From Candidatus Tectomicrobia bacterium RIFCSPLOWO2_12_FULL_69_37 (lineage in GTDB: Bacteria > UBA8248), in NCBI GenBank assembly GCA_001790955.1, contig MGDP01000193.1:7414-49951 (forward strand): DNA of 42,538 bases, in the 5' to 3' direction. The notes beneath the pieces were generated by a model, which saw nothing but the letters and a program-made list of their open reading frames with translations, was not told the DNA's origin and did not search any database. Below are positions 10,399 to 17,726 of the stretch, in pieces (position 1 is the first letter of the stretch; every line of letters begins with the position of its first letter). The position numbers and the translations under genes are program-made.

Positions 10399-11457
10399 TT
10401 GATTGACCTCTGGGCCCGCGTCGTCCCTCCCTCGTCCGAGACCCTGGCGGCAGCCTGGCGCCGGCTGGACCGCCTGACCAAGCCCCCGCGCAGCCTGGGA
10501 CAGCTCGAGGAGTGGGCGGCACGCTACTGCGCCATCCGGGGGGAGATCCCGCCCCCGCCCCTGCGCGCGGGCGCCCTGGTGTTCGCCGGGGATCACGGAG
10601 TGACCGAGGAGGGGGTGAGCGCCTACCCCGCCGAGGTGACGGCCCAGATGGTCCTCAACTTCCTCCGGGGCGGCGCCGCAGTGAACGCCCTGGCCCGGGA
10701 GCAGGGGGCCGCGCTCCATGTGGTGGACGTGGGCGTGCGGGGGGATCTTCCGCCTCATCCGGGGCTTCTCCTCCGCAAAGTGGCCCGGGGGACGCGGAAT
10801 TTCCTGCGGGGACCCGCCATGACGGCGGCGGAGGCGGAGGCAGCTCTGCGTGCGGGCTTTGACGCGGCGCAAGAGATGGCGGAGGAAGGCGTCACGGCCC
10901 TCGCGCTCGGGGAGATGGGGATTGGGAACACCTCGGCGGCGGCGGCCCTCTCGGCGGCCCTGCTGAGTCTTCCCGCGCGAGACCTGGTCGGGCCGGGCAC
11001 GGGAGTGGAGGGCCCGGCCCTCCTCCGCAAGCGCGAGGTGGTGGAGGGCGCCCTCCGCCGGATGGGCCCCGGCCCGAAGCCGCCACGGGAAGTCCTGCGC
11101 GAGGTGGGGGGGTTGGAGATCGGGGCCCTGGCGGGGGCCATCCTCGGGGGCGCGGCGGCGCGGGCGGCGGTCTTCGTGGACGGCTTCGTGGCGACCGCGG
11201 CCGCCCTCCTCGCGCGGGCGCTTTGCCCGGGGGCGATGGCATATTGTTTCCCGTCCCATCTCTCCGCCGAGCCGGGCCACGTCCGCCAGCTCGGGAGCCT
11301 GGGCTGGGAGCCGCCCATCCGGATGGCCATGCGGCTGGGGGAGGGCACCGGAGCGCTGCTCGCGGTGGGGCTCCTGCGGGCGGGCTTGCGCGTCTTCGGC
11401 GAGATGGCCACATTCGAGGAGGCGGGCGTGAGCGACAGGCAGGAGGGGGGCGCATGA
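10399..11457 (+). CDS. cobT: Nicotinate-nucleotide-dimethylbenzimidazole phosphoribosyltransferase
   Basis: CobT activates the lower ligand of cobalamin by moving phosphoribose from nicotinate mononucleotide to dimethylbenzimidazole, giving alpha-ribazole phosphate. It has 352 residues. Conserved blocks are LTKPPRSLGQLE, FAGDHGVTEEGVSAYP, GEMGIGNTSAAAAL, PGTGV, and the catalytic glutamate E291 in HLSAEPGH. The start is TTG 10399, supported by GGAGGT at 10388-10393 and correct family length. Its TGA overlaps the ATG of cobS (ATGA). The two genes together cover nucleotide-loop assembly except for the CobU step, whose gene is not seen here. Confidence 0.95.
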   Translation: MIDLWARVVPPSSETLAAAWRRLDRLTKPPRSLGQLEEWAARYCAIRGEIPPPPLRAGALVFAGDHGVTEEGVSAYPAEVTAQMVLNFLRGGAAVNALAREQGAALHVVDVGVRGDLPPHPGLLLRKVARGTRNFLRGPAMTAAEAEAALRAGFDAAQEMAEEGVTALALGEMGIGNTSAAAALSAALLSLPARDLVGPGTGVEGPALLRKREVVEGALRRMGPGPKPPREVLREVGGLEIGALAGAILGGAAARAAVFVDGFVATAAALLARALCPGAMAYCFPSHLSAEPGHVRQLGSLGWEPPIRMAMRLGEGTGALLAVGLLRAGLRVFGEMATFEEAGVSDRQEGGA

Positions 11458-12200
11458 AAGCCTTCGCGCTGGCGGTGCGCTTCCTCACGGTGATCCCCTG
11501 GCCGGGCGCGCCCGAGGCACCCGAGGCGGGGGACTTCGCGAAGGCGGTCGCGCGCTTTCCCTTCGCGGGCCTGGTGCTGGGCGTCCTGCTGGTGCTCCTC
11601 GATGGGGCGCTGGGGCTCTTCTTTCCGCTGCCGGTCCGGAGCGCGGGTGTGGTCGCCGCGCTGGCCCTGCTGAGCGGGTGCCTGCACTTGGACGGCTTGG
11701 CGGACTGGGCGGACGGGATGGGCGGGGGAGACAGCCCCGAGAGCCGCCTCCGGATCATGAAGGACTCCTCCTGCGGACCGGTGGGGGCCGCGGCGGTCGG
11801 CCTCGTTCTCCTCGTGAAATACGCCGCCCTGGTCTCCCTCCACGGGCCGGGCCGATGGCAGGCGCTTCTGGTGGCGCCCATTCTGGCCCGTGCCGCGATG
11901 GCGCTCCTCCTGGCTTTTCTCCCCTATGCTCGGCCGGAGGGGGGGACGGGAGCCACGTTCGCCCAGGCGGTCAGTCCGGGTGAGGGCTACGCCGCGGGCG
12001 GCTGGGCGCTCCTGTTCTGCCTGGTGCTCGGGGGCATGGGGGGTTTCATAGCAGCGGCCGGGGCCGCCGCCCTCACGGCGGGATTGAGGAGCCTTTTCCG
12101 CTCCCGGCTGGGGGGAGGGACGGGAGATGCCTACGGGGCGGGGGGAGAGCTGACCGAGGGGCTCGCGCTCGCGTTGTTCGCCGCATGGTGGGGCGGGTAG
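11454..12200 (+). CDS. cobS: Adenosylcobinamide-GDP ribazoletransferase (cobalamin synthase)
   Basis: CobS joins adenosylcobinamide-GDP to alpha-ribazole (phosphate) at the membrane, closing cobalamin synthesis. It has 248 residues with several hydrophobic helices. The aspartate motif D80-GLADWADG lies near residue 80, and RIMKDSSCGPVGA and GDAYGAGGELTEG follow. The start ATG 11454 sits in an ATGA overlap with cobT and has AGGAGGGG at 11441-11448. With cobT it forms a two-gene salvage unit placed directly before the dcw cluster, but the next 293 bases with their own promoter suggest separate control. Confidence 0.94.
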   Translation: MKAFALAVRFLTVIPWPGAPEAPEAGDFAKAVARFPFAGLVLGVLLVLLDGALGLFFPLPVRSAGVVAALALLSGCLHLDGLADWADGMGGGDSPESRLRIMKDSSCGPVGAAAVGLVLLVKYAALVSLHGPGRWQALLVAPILARAAMALLLAFLPYARPEGGTGATFAQAVSPGEGYAAGGWALLFCLVLGGMGGFIAAAGAAALTAGLRSLFRSRLGGGTGDAYGAGGELTEGLALALFAAWWGG

Positions 12201-12343
12201 CCATCTCGGTTTCTAGTTCCCTATTTTCTAAAATCTCTCGCGGATTCTCCCACCACCCTCCACTGCTACTGGTAAATTCAGCCGAATCAATCATTTACTT
12301 GAACTCTTTGCAAGTATTTTCGCTCTTTGCTGCCCTCGATGAG

Positions 12344-12359
12344 TGTGACCGGCCTCACA
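12344..12359. promoter_or_regulatory. CRP/FNR-family-like palindrome TGTGA-N6-TCACA
   Basis: The half-sites TGTGA (12344-12348) and TCACA (12355-12359) are exact and spaced by six bases, the arrangement bound by E. coli CRP. The centre lies about 102 bases before the predicted mraZ transcription start. Whether this organism has a matching regulator is unknown, so this is a candidate operator only. Confidence 0.4.
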
Positions 12360-12391
12360 TTTTGCCTGAGACTCTTCGGGAAAATCGCTGA

Positions 12392-12422
12392 AATTCCTTT
12401 GATTCAGCAAGAATTCCGTTGA
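12392..12422 (+). repeat. Two 11-base direct repeats AATTCC(t/g)TTGA, 20 bases apart
   Basis: AATTCCTTTGA (12392-12402) and AATTCCGTTGA (12412-12422) differ at one base and are spaced exactly 20 bases start to start, two helical turns. The second copy overlaps the -35 box of the mraZ promoter. This could be a tandem activator site or a relic of duplicated promoter sequence. Confidence 0.4.
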
Positions 12423-12447
12423 CACCCCTCAGGGGGGAGGGTATATA
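12419..12447 (+). promoter_or_regulatory. Main promoter of the dcw cluster (Pmra)
   Basis: A perfect TTGACA (12419-12424), 17-base spacer and TATATA (12442-12447) form one of the best promoters in the window. It lies in an unusually AT-rich stretch (about 12200-12420). The predicted start is near 12454, giving a leader of about 40 bases before mraZ. Confidence 0.8.
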
Positions 12448-12458
12448 CGACGTTATTA

Positions 12459-12483
12459 GTGGGGGAAAATGGGTCAATGTGGG
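12459..12483 (+). promoter_or_regulatory. Three MraZ boxes in the mraZ leader, the last at the ribosome binding site
   Basis: GTGGG (12459-12463), ATGGG (12469-12473) and GTGGG (12479-12483) repeat with an exact 10-base period, matching the known TGGG-type repeats bound by MraZ upstream of its own gene. They lie just downstream of the predicted transcription start. The third box runs into the Shine-Dalgarno stretch GGGGGAG (12481-12487), so DNA binding would cover the start of the transcribed leader. Autoregulation is inferred from the family. Confidence 0.8.
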
Positions 12484-12493
12484 GGAGCCTCCC

Positions 12494-12940
12494 ATGCTCA
12501 TCAGCTCCCACGTCGTATCTGTGGACGCGAAGGGGCGCGTCAGCATACCCGCCCGCTTCAGGGAGTACCTGAGCGCCACGTACGGCGATCAGCTGGTGCT
12601 ACTCGACATGGACAGTTGCATCTTCGCCTACCCGCTCGAAGAGTGGAGGCGAAGATTCAGCGAAAAATTTCGGGATCTGCCTACCTACCGCGAGGAGGTC
12701 CGCCGCTATCTCCGGCGGATGTATGGGCGGGCGATGCAGTGCGAGCTGGACAAGCAGGGGCGAGTCCTCCTGCCTGGCCGCATCCGCGAAGCGGCGGGAA
12801 TCCAGAAGGAGGCCGTCATCGTCGGCCTGGAGAACAAATTTGAGATTTGGAGCCGGGAGCGATGGGAGCAGCAGGCGGACGGACAGCCCGGCGAAGCCCA
12901 GGAGGCGGCGGAACAAGGCTTGATCGAACTCGAGTTCTAG
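12494..12940 (+). CDS. mraZ: Transcriptional regulator MraZ
   Basis: MraZ is the ring-forming DNA-binding protein that represses its own operon in E. coli. The 148-residue protein has two AbrB-like swapped-hairpin halves, each with the expected signature: VDAKGRVSIPARFRE near residue 10 and LDKQGRVLLPGRIRE near residue 90. The start is ATG 12494 with GGGGGAG at 12481-12487; the frame is open further upstream but runs through the promoter. It is the first gene of the dcw cluster and its operator repeats lie immediately before it. Confidence 0.96.
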   Translation: MLISSHVVSVDAKGRVSIPARFREYLSATYGDQLVLLDMDSCIFAYPLEEWRRRFSEKFRDLPTYREEVRRYLRRMYGRAMQCELDKQGRVLLPGRIREAAGIQKEAVIVGLENKFEIWSRERWEQQADGQPGEAQEAAEQGLIELEF

Positions 12941-13052
12941 CGTTGCTGCCCCGGGGGGGGGACAACCGTTGTTCACCGCGACGAGTCCACGCGCATTCGC
13001 TTTCCAGGCGGCGGCCCGCGCAGGCCGGCGCCCTGGGGGGGCGGGCCGAGAC

Positions 13053-13964
13053 ATGATCGCGTCTCACGTTCCGGTCATGGTTCGGGAAGTGCTTCACTTC
13101 CTGGCGCCGGCACCGGGGGCTGTGTTCTTAGATTCTACCTTGGGCGGAGGGGGACATAGCCTTGCGTTGCTGGATGCGAGTCAGCCATCGGGTGTGCTGA
13201 TCGGCTGTGACCGGGACGGAGACGCGGTCAACCTCTGCCGCGGGCGCTTCGCGTCCTTCGGCCCCGCCGCCCGCCTCCACCATGCGCATTTCCGCGAGAT
13301 CAAGCGGATCGCCGCGGCGGAGGGCCACGAGGCGGTGGACGGGGTGCTGTTCGACCTCGGGATCTCCTCCATCCAGCTCGACACCCCGGGGCGGGGTTTC
13401 CGCTTCGACTCCCCCGATCTCCTCGACATGCGGATGGATCGCCGGTCCGGCCCCACGGCCGCCGATCTGGTGAACGATCTTCCGGAAGGCGAGCTGGCCG
13501 ATCTCATCTACCGATACGGCGAAGAGCGCCACTCCCGCGCCATCGCGCGGGCCCTCGGGCGGGCCCGCGCGAGGAAGGCGATCGAGCGCTGCGACGAGAT
13601 CGCGGCGATCGTCGCGGCCGCCGCCCGCAGCGGCGGCCGCCGCGGTAGGGCGCGGATCCACCCGGCCACCCGCACCTTCCAGGCCCTGCGGATCGCCGTG
13701 AACTGCGAGCTGGACGGCCTGGAGGCGGCCCTGCGCGACGCCGTGGACCTCCTCCGCCCCGGCGGGAGGCTGGTGGTCATTGCCTTCCACTCCCTGGAGG
13801 ATCGCATCGTCAAGAACGTCATGCGCGGCCTCTCCGGGAAGGGGGAAGCGGCCCGGCTGCGGCTCCTGACCAAGAAAGTCGTCCGGCCCTCCGAGGCCGA
13901 GGTGGCGCGCAACCCCCGCAGCCGCAGCGCCCGGCTGCGCGCGGCCGAGAAGCTCGGGGACTGA
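13053..13964 (+). CDS. rsmH: 16S rRNA (cytosine1402-N4)-methyltransferase RsmH
   Basis: RsmH (MraW) methylates N4 of C1402 in the decoding centre of 16S rRNA. It has 303 residues. SAM-binding blocks are DSTLGGGGHS near residue 27 and IGCDRDGDAV near 50; the catalytic region shows LFDLGISSIQLD; the family signatures TFQALRIAVNCEL and VIAFHSLEDRIVK follow. ATG 13053 gives a normal N-terminus (SHVPVMVREVL). The frame extends upstream, but that sequence is not conserved. The Shine-Dalgarno is weak, and a 112-base gap separates it from mraZ, the widest inside this half of the cluster. Confidence 0.95.
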   Translation: MIASHVPVMVREVLHFLAPAPGAVFLDSTLGGGGHSLALLDASQPSGVLIGCDRDGDAVNLCRGRFASFGPAARLHHAHFREIKRIAAAEGHEAVDGVLFDLGISSIQLDTPGRGFRFDSPDLLDMRMDRRSGPTAADLVNDLPEGELADLIYRYGEERHSRAIARALGRARARKAIERCDEIAAIVAAAARSGGRRGRARIHPATRTFQALRIAVNCELDGLEAALRDAVDLLRPGGRLVVIAFHSLEDRIVKNVMRGLSGKGEAARLRLLTKKVVRPSEAEVARNPRSRSARLRAAEKLGD

Positions 13965-13968
13965 GGCG

Positions 13969-14331
13969 ATGGGCCGGGGTCCCGCCGCGAGGGCCGGCCG
14001 CCTGCGGAGGGAGCATCCCGTGAGCGGGTCCCGAAGCGGGGAGAAGGAGTTCCCCCTCGTCCGGGCCGCGATGTGGGTGGGGCTGATGGCCCTGAGCGCC
14101 CTCGCCCTGGTCTGGCCCCACCTGGAAATGGTGAAGCTCGGCTATGAGCTGACGCGGCTCGATGCCGAGCGGGATCGGCTGGTCCAGGAGCGCCGGGTGC
14201 TCCGGGTGGAGGAAGCCTCGCTGCGTCAGTTGGACCGCGTCGAGGCCATCGCCCGGACGAAGCTGAACATGGTGTTTCCGGCGCCGGACCAGGTCGTGTA
14301 CCTGAAAGTCCCGCCGGGGAACTGGCGGTAA
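13969..14331 (+). CDS. ftsL: Cell division protein FtsL-like
   Basis: A 120-residue bitopic protein with a basic N-terminus, one membrane helix at about residues 30-50, and a periplasmic coiled coil (about 55-95) ending in LDRVEAIARTKLNMVFP, typical of FtsL. FtsL joins FtsB and FtsQ to activate FtsW-FtsI. Recognition rests on position (between rsmH and ftsI), length and topology more than on sequence, which is poorly conserved in this family. The start ATG 13969 is five bases after the rsmH stop. No ftsB is present nearby. Confidence 0.85.
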   Translation: MGRGPAARAGRLRREHPVSGSRSGEKEFPLVRAAMWVGLMALSALALVWPHLEMVKLGYELTRLDAERDRLVQERRVLRVEEASLRQLDRVEAIARTKLNMVFPAPDQVVYLKVPPGNWR

Positions 14332-14376
14332 GCAAGTGGCTGTAGATCGTTACCCCCGCCTTTGGCAGGAAGTGGC

Positions 14377-16221
14377 GTGAAAAAGGGCCACCTGCGCCGT
14401 CTGATCGCATGCGGCGCCCTCGTGGGGCTGGGGTTCGGTGCGCTCTCGGTCAAGCTCTTCCTTATCCAGATACGGGACCGGGACTTCCTGGTCAGCTACG
14501 CCGAGCGGCAACTCAGGCGCACCCTCGTCCTGCGCCCGAAGCGGGGGGAGATTCTCGACGCTCAAGGAAGGCCGCTCGCGGTGAGCGTGGAGGCCCCCTC
14601 TCTCTACGCCAACCCTCAGGAGATCGGCAACCCGCGCGAGGCGGCCCGCTCCCTGAGCCCTATCCTGGGCGTCCCCGGAGCCGAGCTCGAGCGCAAGCTG
14701 AGCGGGGACCGGCGCTACGTCTGGCTCCAGCGCAAGATCTCCCCCGAGGAGAAGCGCAAAATCATGGACCTCGAGATCGACGGCCTGGGTTTCGCGGCCG
14801 AGAGCCGGCGCTTCTACCCCAAGCGGGAGCTTGCCTCCTCGCTGCTGGGCTTCGTCGGGGTGGACGAGAAGGGGCTCTCGGGCGTGGAGCTCGCCTTCGA
14901 GGGCCAGATGGGCGGCCGGGCGGGGCGGGTGGAGATCGAGCGCGACGCCCGGGGCCGGTCCATCCACCCGGAGGCGCGCGTCCTCCTGTCTCCCCGGGCG
15001 GGCGCGGACGTGCGGCTCACCATCGACGAGGTGCTCCAGTTCATCGTGGAGAAGGAGCTCGCCGCCCAGGTTGCCCAGGTCGGGGCACGCCGGGGGATCG
15101 GGGTGATGGTCGAGCCCGCGAGCGGCCGCGTGCTCGCCATGGCCTCCGTGCCGGGGTTCAACCCCAATGCCTACGAGCGCTTCCCGGCCGAACGCTGGCG
15201 GGAGGCCGCCCTGCAGGAGGTCTACGAGCCGGGCTCGACCTTCAAGCTGGTCACCGCTGCCGCCTACTTGGAGGCGGGCGGGGATTGGCGCAGAATGTTC
15301 TTCTGCGAGGAGGGCCTCCTCCGGCTCGGGGGGGGCTACACCCTTCGCGACCACAAGCGTTTTGGCTGGCTCTCCGCCGAACAGGTGATCGTCCATTCCT
15401 CGAACATCGGCACCTATAAGCTGGGCATGGAGGTGGGGTCCGCGCGGCTCTACCGGATGGCCCGCCGCTTCGGCTTCGGCGAAGCCATGGAGCTCGGCCT
15501 GCCCGGCCAGTCGGGGGGGATCCTCCGCCCGCCAGCCCGGTGGTCCGGCACCTCGCTGGCGGCGATTTCCATCGGCCAGGAGGTGGGCGTGACACCCCTG
15601 CAAATGGTGATGGCGGCAGCGGCGATTGCGAACGGGGGGGTGATGCCCGCGCCCCGGCTCGTGGAGGACGTGGAGCGGGAGGGTCAGCCGGTCTGGCTTC
15701 CTGCCCGGCAGGAGGCGCGCCGCGTGGTCAGTCCCCGGACGGCCGCCCTCCTGGCCCACACGATGCGGAAGGTGGTGGCCGAGGGCAGCGGAGTCCAGGC
15801 CGAGGTGCCGGGCTATGGAGCGGCGGGCAAGACCGGCACGGCCCAGAAGGTCGACCGCGAGACCAAGACCTACAGCCGCACCAAGTTCGTCATGTCGTTC
15901 GTGGGCTTTGTCCCCTTCAAGAGCCCTCGCCTGGCCCTCCTCGTCGCCATCGACGAGGGGCGCGCGAAGGAGGGCGCCTGGGGCGGCTCGGTCGCGGCCC
16001 CGGTGTGGCGCCGCATCGCCTGGCAGTCGCTCCGCTATCTGCGGGTCCCCCCCGAGGGGGCACGGGTGCTGGAGGTCGCCGGACCGGCGCCTTCGGCCCC
16101 GACCCCCGTTTCCCCGAAGGGTTCCTCCCTCGGGGAACGGGCGTTCCGGCTGGCCCGGACGGTGCATCACGTTCTCCACGGTTCCCCGTCCCTCCCCGCC
16201 CCAGAGGAGCGAGGGCATTGA
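14377..16221 (+). CDS. ftsI: Class B penicillin-binding protein, septal transpeptidase
   Basis: FtsI cross-links septal peptidoglycan together with FtsW. The 614-residue protein has one N-terminal membrane anchor (about residues 8-31), the class B dimerisation/pedestal region, and a transpeptidase domain with all three motifs: S287-TFK290, S341-S-N343 and K485-TG487. No PASTA domain follows; the last 60 residues are proline-rich and unremarkable. GTG 14377 has AGGAAG at 14367-14372; an in-frame TTG at 14362 is the alternative. The stop overlaps the probable TTG start of murE. Confidence 0.94.
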   Translation: MKKGHLRRLIACGALVGLGFGALSVKLFLIQIRDRDFLVSYAERQLRRTLVLRPKRGEILDAQGRPLAVSVEAPSLYANPQEIGNPREAARSLSPILGVPGAELERKLSGDRRYVWLQRKISPEEKRKIMDLEIDGLGFAAESRRFYPKRELASSLLGFVGVDEKGLSGVELAFEGQMGGRAGRVEIERDARGRSIHPEARVLLSPRAGADVRLTIDEVLQFIVEKELAAQVAQVGARRGIGVMVEPASGRVLAMASVPGFNPNAYERFPAERWREAALQEVYEPGSTFKLVTAAAYLEAGGDWRRMFFCEEGLLRLGGGYTLRDHKRFGWLSAEQVIVHSSNIGTYKLGMEVGSARLYRMARRFGFGEAMELGLPGQSGGILRPPARWSGTSLAAISIGQEVGVTPLQMVMAAAAIANGGVMPAPRLVEDVEREGQPVWLPARQEARRVVSPRTAALLAHTMRKVVAEGSGVQAEVPGYGAAGKTGTAQKVDRETKTYSRTKFVMSFVGFVPFKSPRLALLVAIDEGRAKEGAWGGSVAAPVWRRIAWQSLRYLRVPPEGARVLEVAGPAPSAPTPVSPKGSSLGERAFRLARTVHHVLHGSPSLPAPEERGH

Positions 16222-17726
16222 GCCCGGCGACGATGGCCGATCGGAAAGCGCACCCATTCCTGGATCTGGCCCGCACGGTCCCCCATGCCTCCGTCCGGGG
16301 GGGAGAGGGCTTGGAAGTGAGCGGGGTGGCCTACGATTCGCGCCGGGTGGCTCCGGGGGACTTGTTCGTGGCGGTGCGCGGCTACCAGACGGACGGCCAC
16401 CTCTACGCCGCCCAGGCGGTGAGGGCGGGAGCGGCGGCCCTGGCACTGGAGCGTGAAGTGGAGGGGATTCCCGCGACGGCCCCGCGGCTCATGGTCCGCT
16501 CGGGCCGGGAGGCCCTGGCGCTGCTCGCGGACGCCTTCTACGGCCACCCGAGCGGCGCGCTGTCGCTCGTGGGGGTGACGGGGACGAACGGCAAGACCAC
16601 CACCGCCTTCCTGATCGAGTCCATCCTCCGGGCGTCCGGCCGGCGGACCGGCCTGCTGGGGACCATCCACTACCGCATCGCGGACCGCGTGATGGAGCAG
16701 CCGCGCACCACCCCGGAAGCACCCGACCTGCAAGCCTTCCTGAGCGAGATCCTGGAGGCGGGCGGCACCCACGCGGTGATGGAAGTTTCCAGCCACGGCC
16801 TTGCTCTCGACCGGGTGAAGGGCTGCGAGTTCTCGGCCGCGGTCTTCACCAACCTGACCCAGGACCACCTCGACTTCCACGGGGACATGGAGTCCTACTT
16901 CCTGGCCAAGCTGGGTTTCTTCGCCGAGCCCGCCCCCGGCGCCTCCATCGTCAACGTGGACGACCCCTACGGCCGCCGGCTGGCGCGGGAGACGCGCGGC
17001 GCCCTCTGGCGCTACGGGATGGAAGGGGAGGCCGAGGTGAGCGCGCGGAGCCTCTCGCTCTCGCCCGACGGGATGCGCTTCGAGCTCCGTCACCCGAAGG
17101 GGGCGGCGCGCATCGAGACCTCTCTCATCGGGCGCCACAACGTGAGCAACATCCTCGCCGCCTCGGCGGCCTGCCTCGCGCTGGGGCTCTCGCCGGACGA
17201 GGTGGCCCACGGGGTGCGGTCACTTCCCGCCGTCCCGGGGCGGTTCGAGCGGGTGAGCCTCGGACAGCCCTTCCTGGTCGTGGTGGACTACGCCCACACC
17301 GAGGACGCCCTGCAGCGCGTGCTGGAGTTCGCCCGCCCCATCACCAAGGGAAGGCTCCTCACCCTCATGGGCTGCGGGGGGGACCGCGACCGGCGGAAGC
17401 GCCCTCTCATGGCCGCGGCGGCCGTGCGGGCGAGCGATTGGGTCGTGATGACCTCGGACAACCCCCGCACCGAGGACCCCGCCGCCATCCTCCGGGAGGT
17501 CGAGGCCGGGGTGGATCATGTGCCCGGCGGGCGAGAGCGGGCGCGCCCGATCGTGGACCGGCGGGAGGCCATCCGCACCATCATCGCCGAGGCCCAGCCG
17601 GGAGACACCGTGGTGATCGCCGGGAAGGGGCATGAGACCTATCAGATCGTGGGGCGGGAGCGGTTCCCCTTCGACGACCGCGACGAGGCGCGCGCGGCGC
17701 TCCGCCTCCTGGGGTACGGCAAGTGA
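16218..17726 (+). CDS. murE: UDP-MurNAc-L-Ala-D-Glu:meso-diaminopimelate ligase
   Basis: MurE adds the third amino acid of the peptidoglycan stem. The 502-residue Mur ligase has the ATP loop GTNGK126-TTT, LTQDHLDFHG in the central domain, and D414-NPR417, the motif that in this family selects meso-diaminopimelate rather than lysine. The start is uncertain: TTG 16218 overlaps the ftsI stop (TTGA) and has GAGGAG at 16204-16209, whereas ATG 16233 has no suitable site. A GTGA overlap links it to murF. Confidence 0.95.
   Translation: MSPATMADRKAHPFLDLARTVPHASVRGGEGLEVSGVAYDSRRVAPGDLFVAVRGYQTDGHLYAAQAVRAGAAALALEREVEGIPATAPRLMVRSGREALALLADAFYGHPSGALSLVGVTGTNGKTTTAFLIESILRASGRRTGLLGTIHYRIADRVMEQPRTTPEAPDLQAFLSEILEAGGTHAVMEVSSHGLALDRVKGCEFSAAVFTNLTQDHLDFHGDMESYFLAKLGFFAEPAPGASIVNVDDPYGRRLARETRGALWRYGMEGEAEVSARSLSLSPDGMRFELRHPKGAARIETSLIGRHNVSNILAASAACLALGLSPDEVAHGVRSLPAVPGRFERVSLGQPFLVVVDYAHTEDALQRVLEFARPITKGRLLTLMGCGGDRDRRKRPLMAAAAVRASDWVVMTSDNPRTEDPAAILREVEAGVDHVPGGRERARPIVDRREAIRTIIAEAQPGDTVVIAGKGHETYQIVGRERFPFDDRDEARAALRLLGYGK

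Noticed and set aside
9520-11280. 586-codon minus-strand frame opposite panB and cobT
   Set aside because: Same high-GC antisense artefact; the plus strand carries complete, motif-supported genes with ribosome sites.
14350-16446. 698-codon minus-strand frame opposite ftsI
   Set aside because: Composition is low-complexity and the opposite strand encodes all three transpeptidase motifs.
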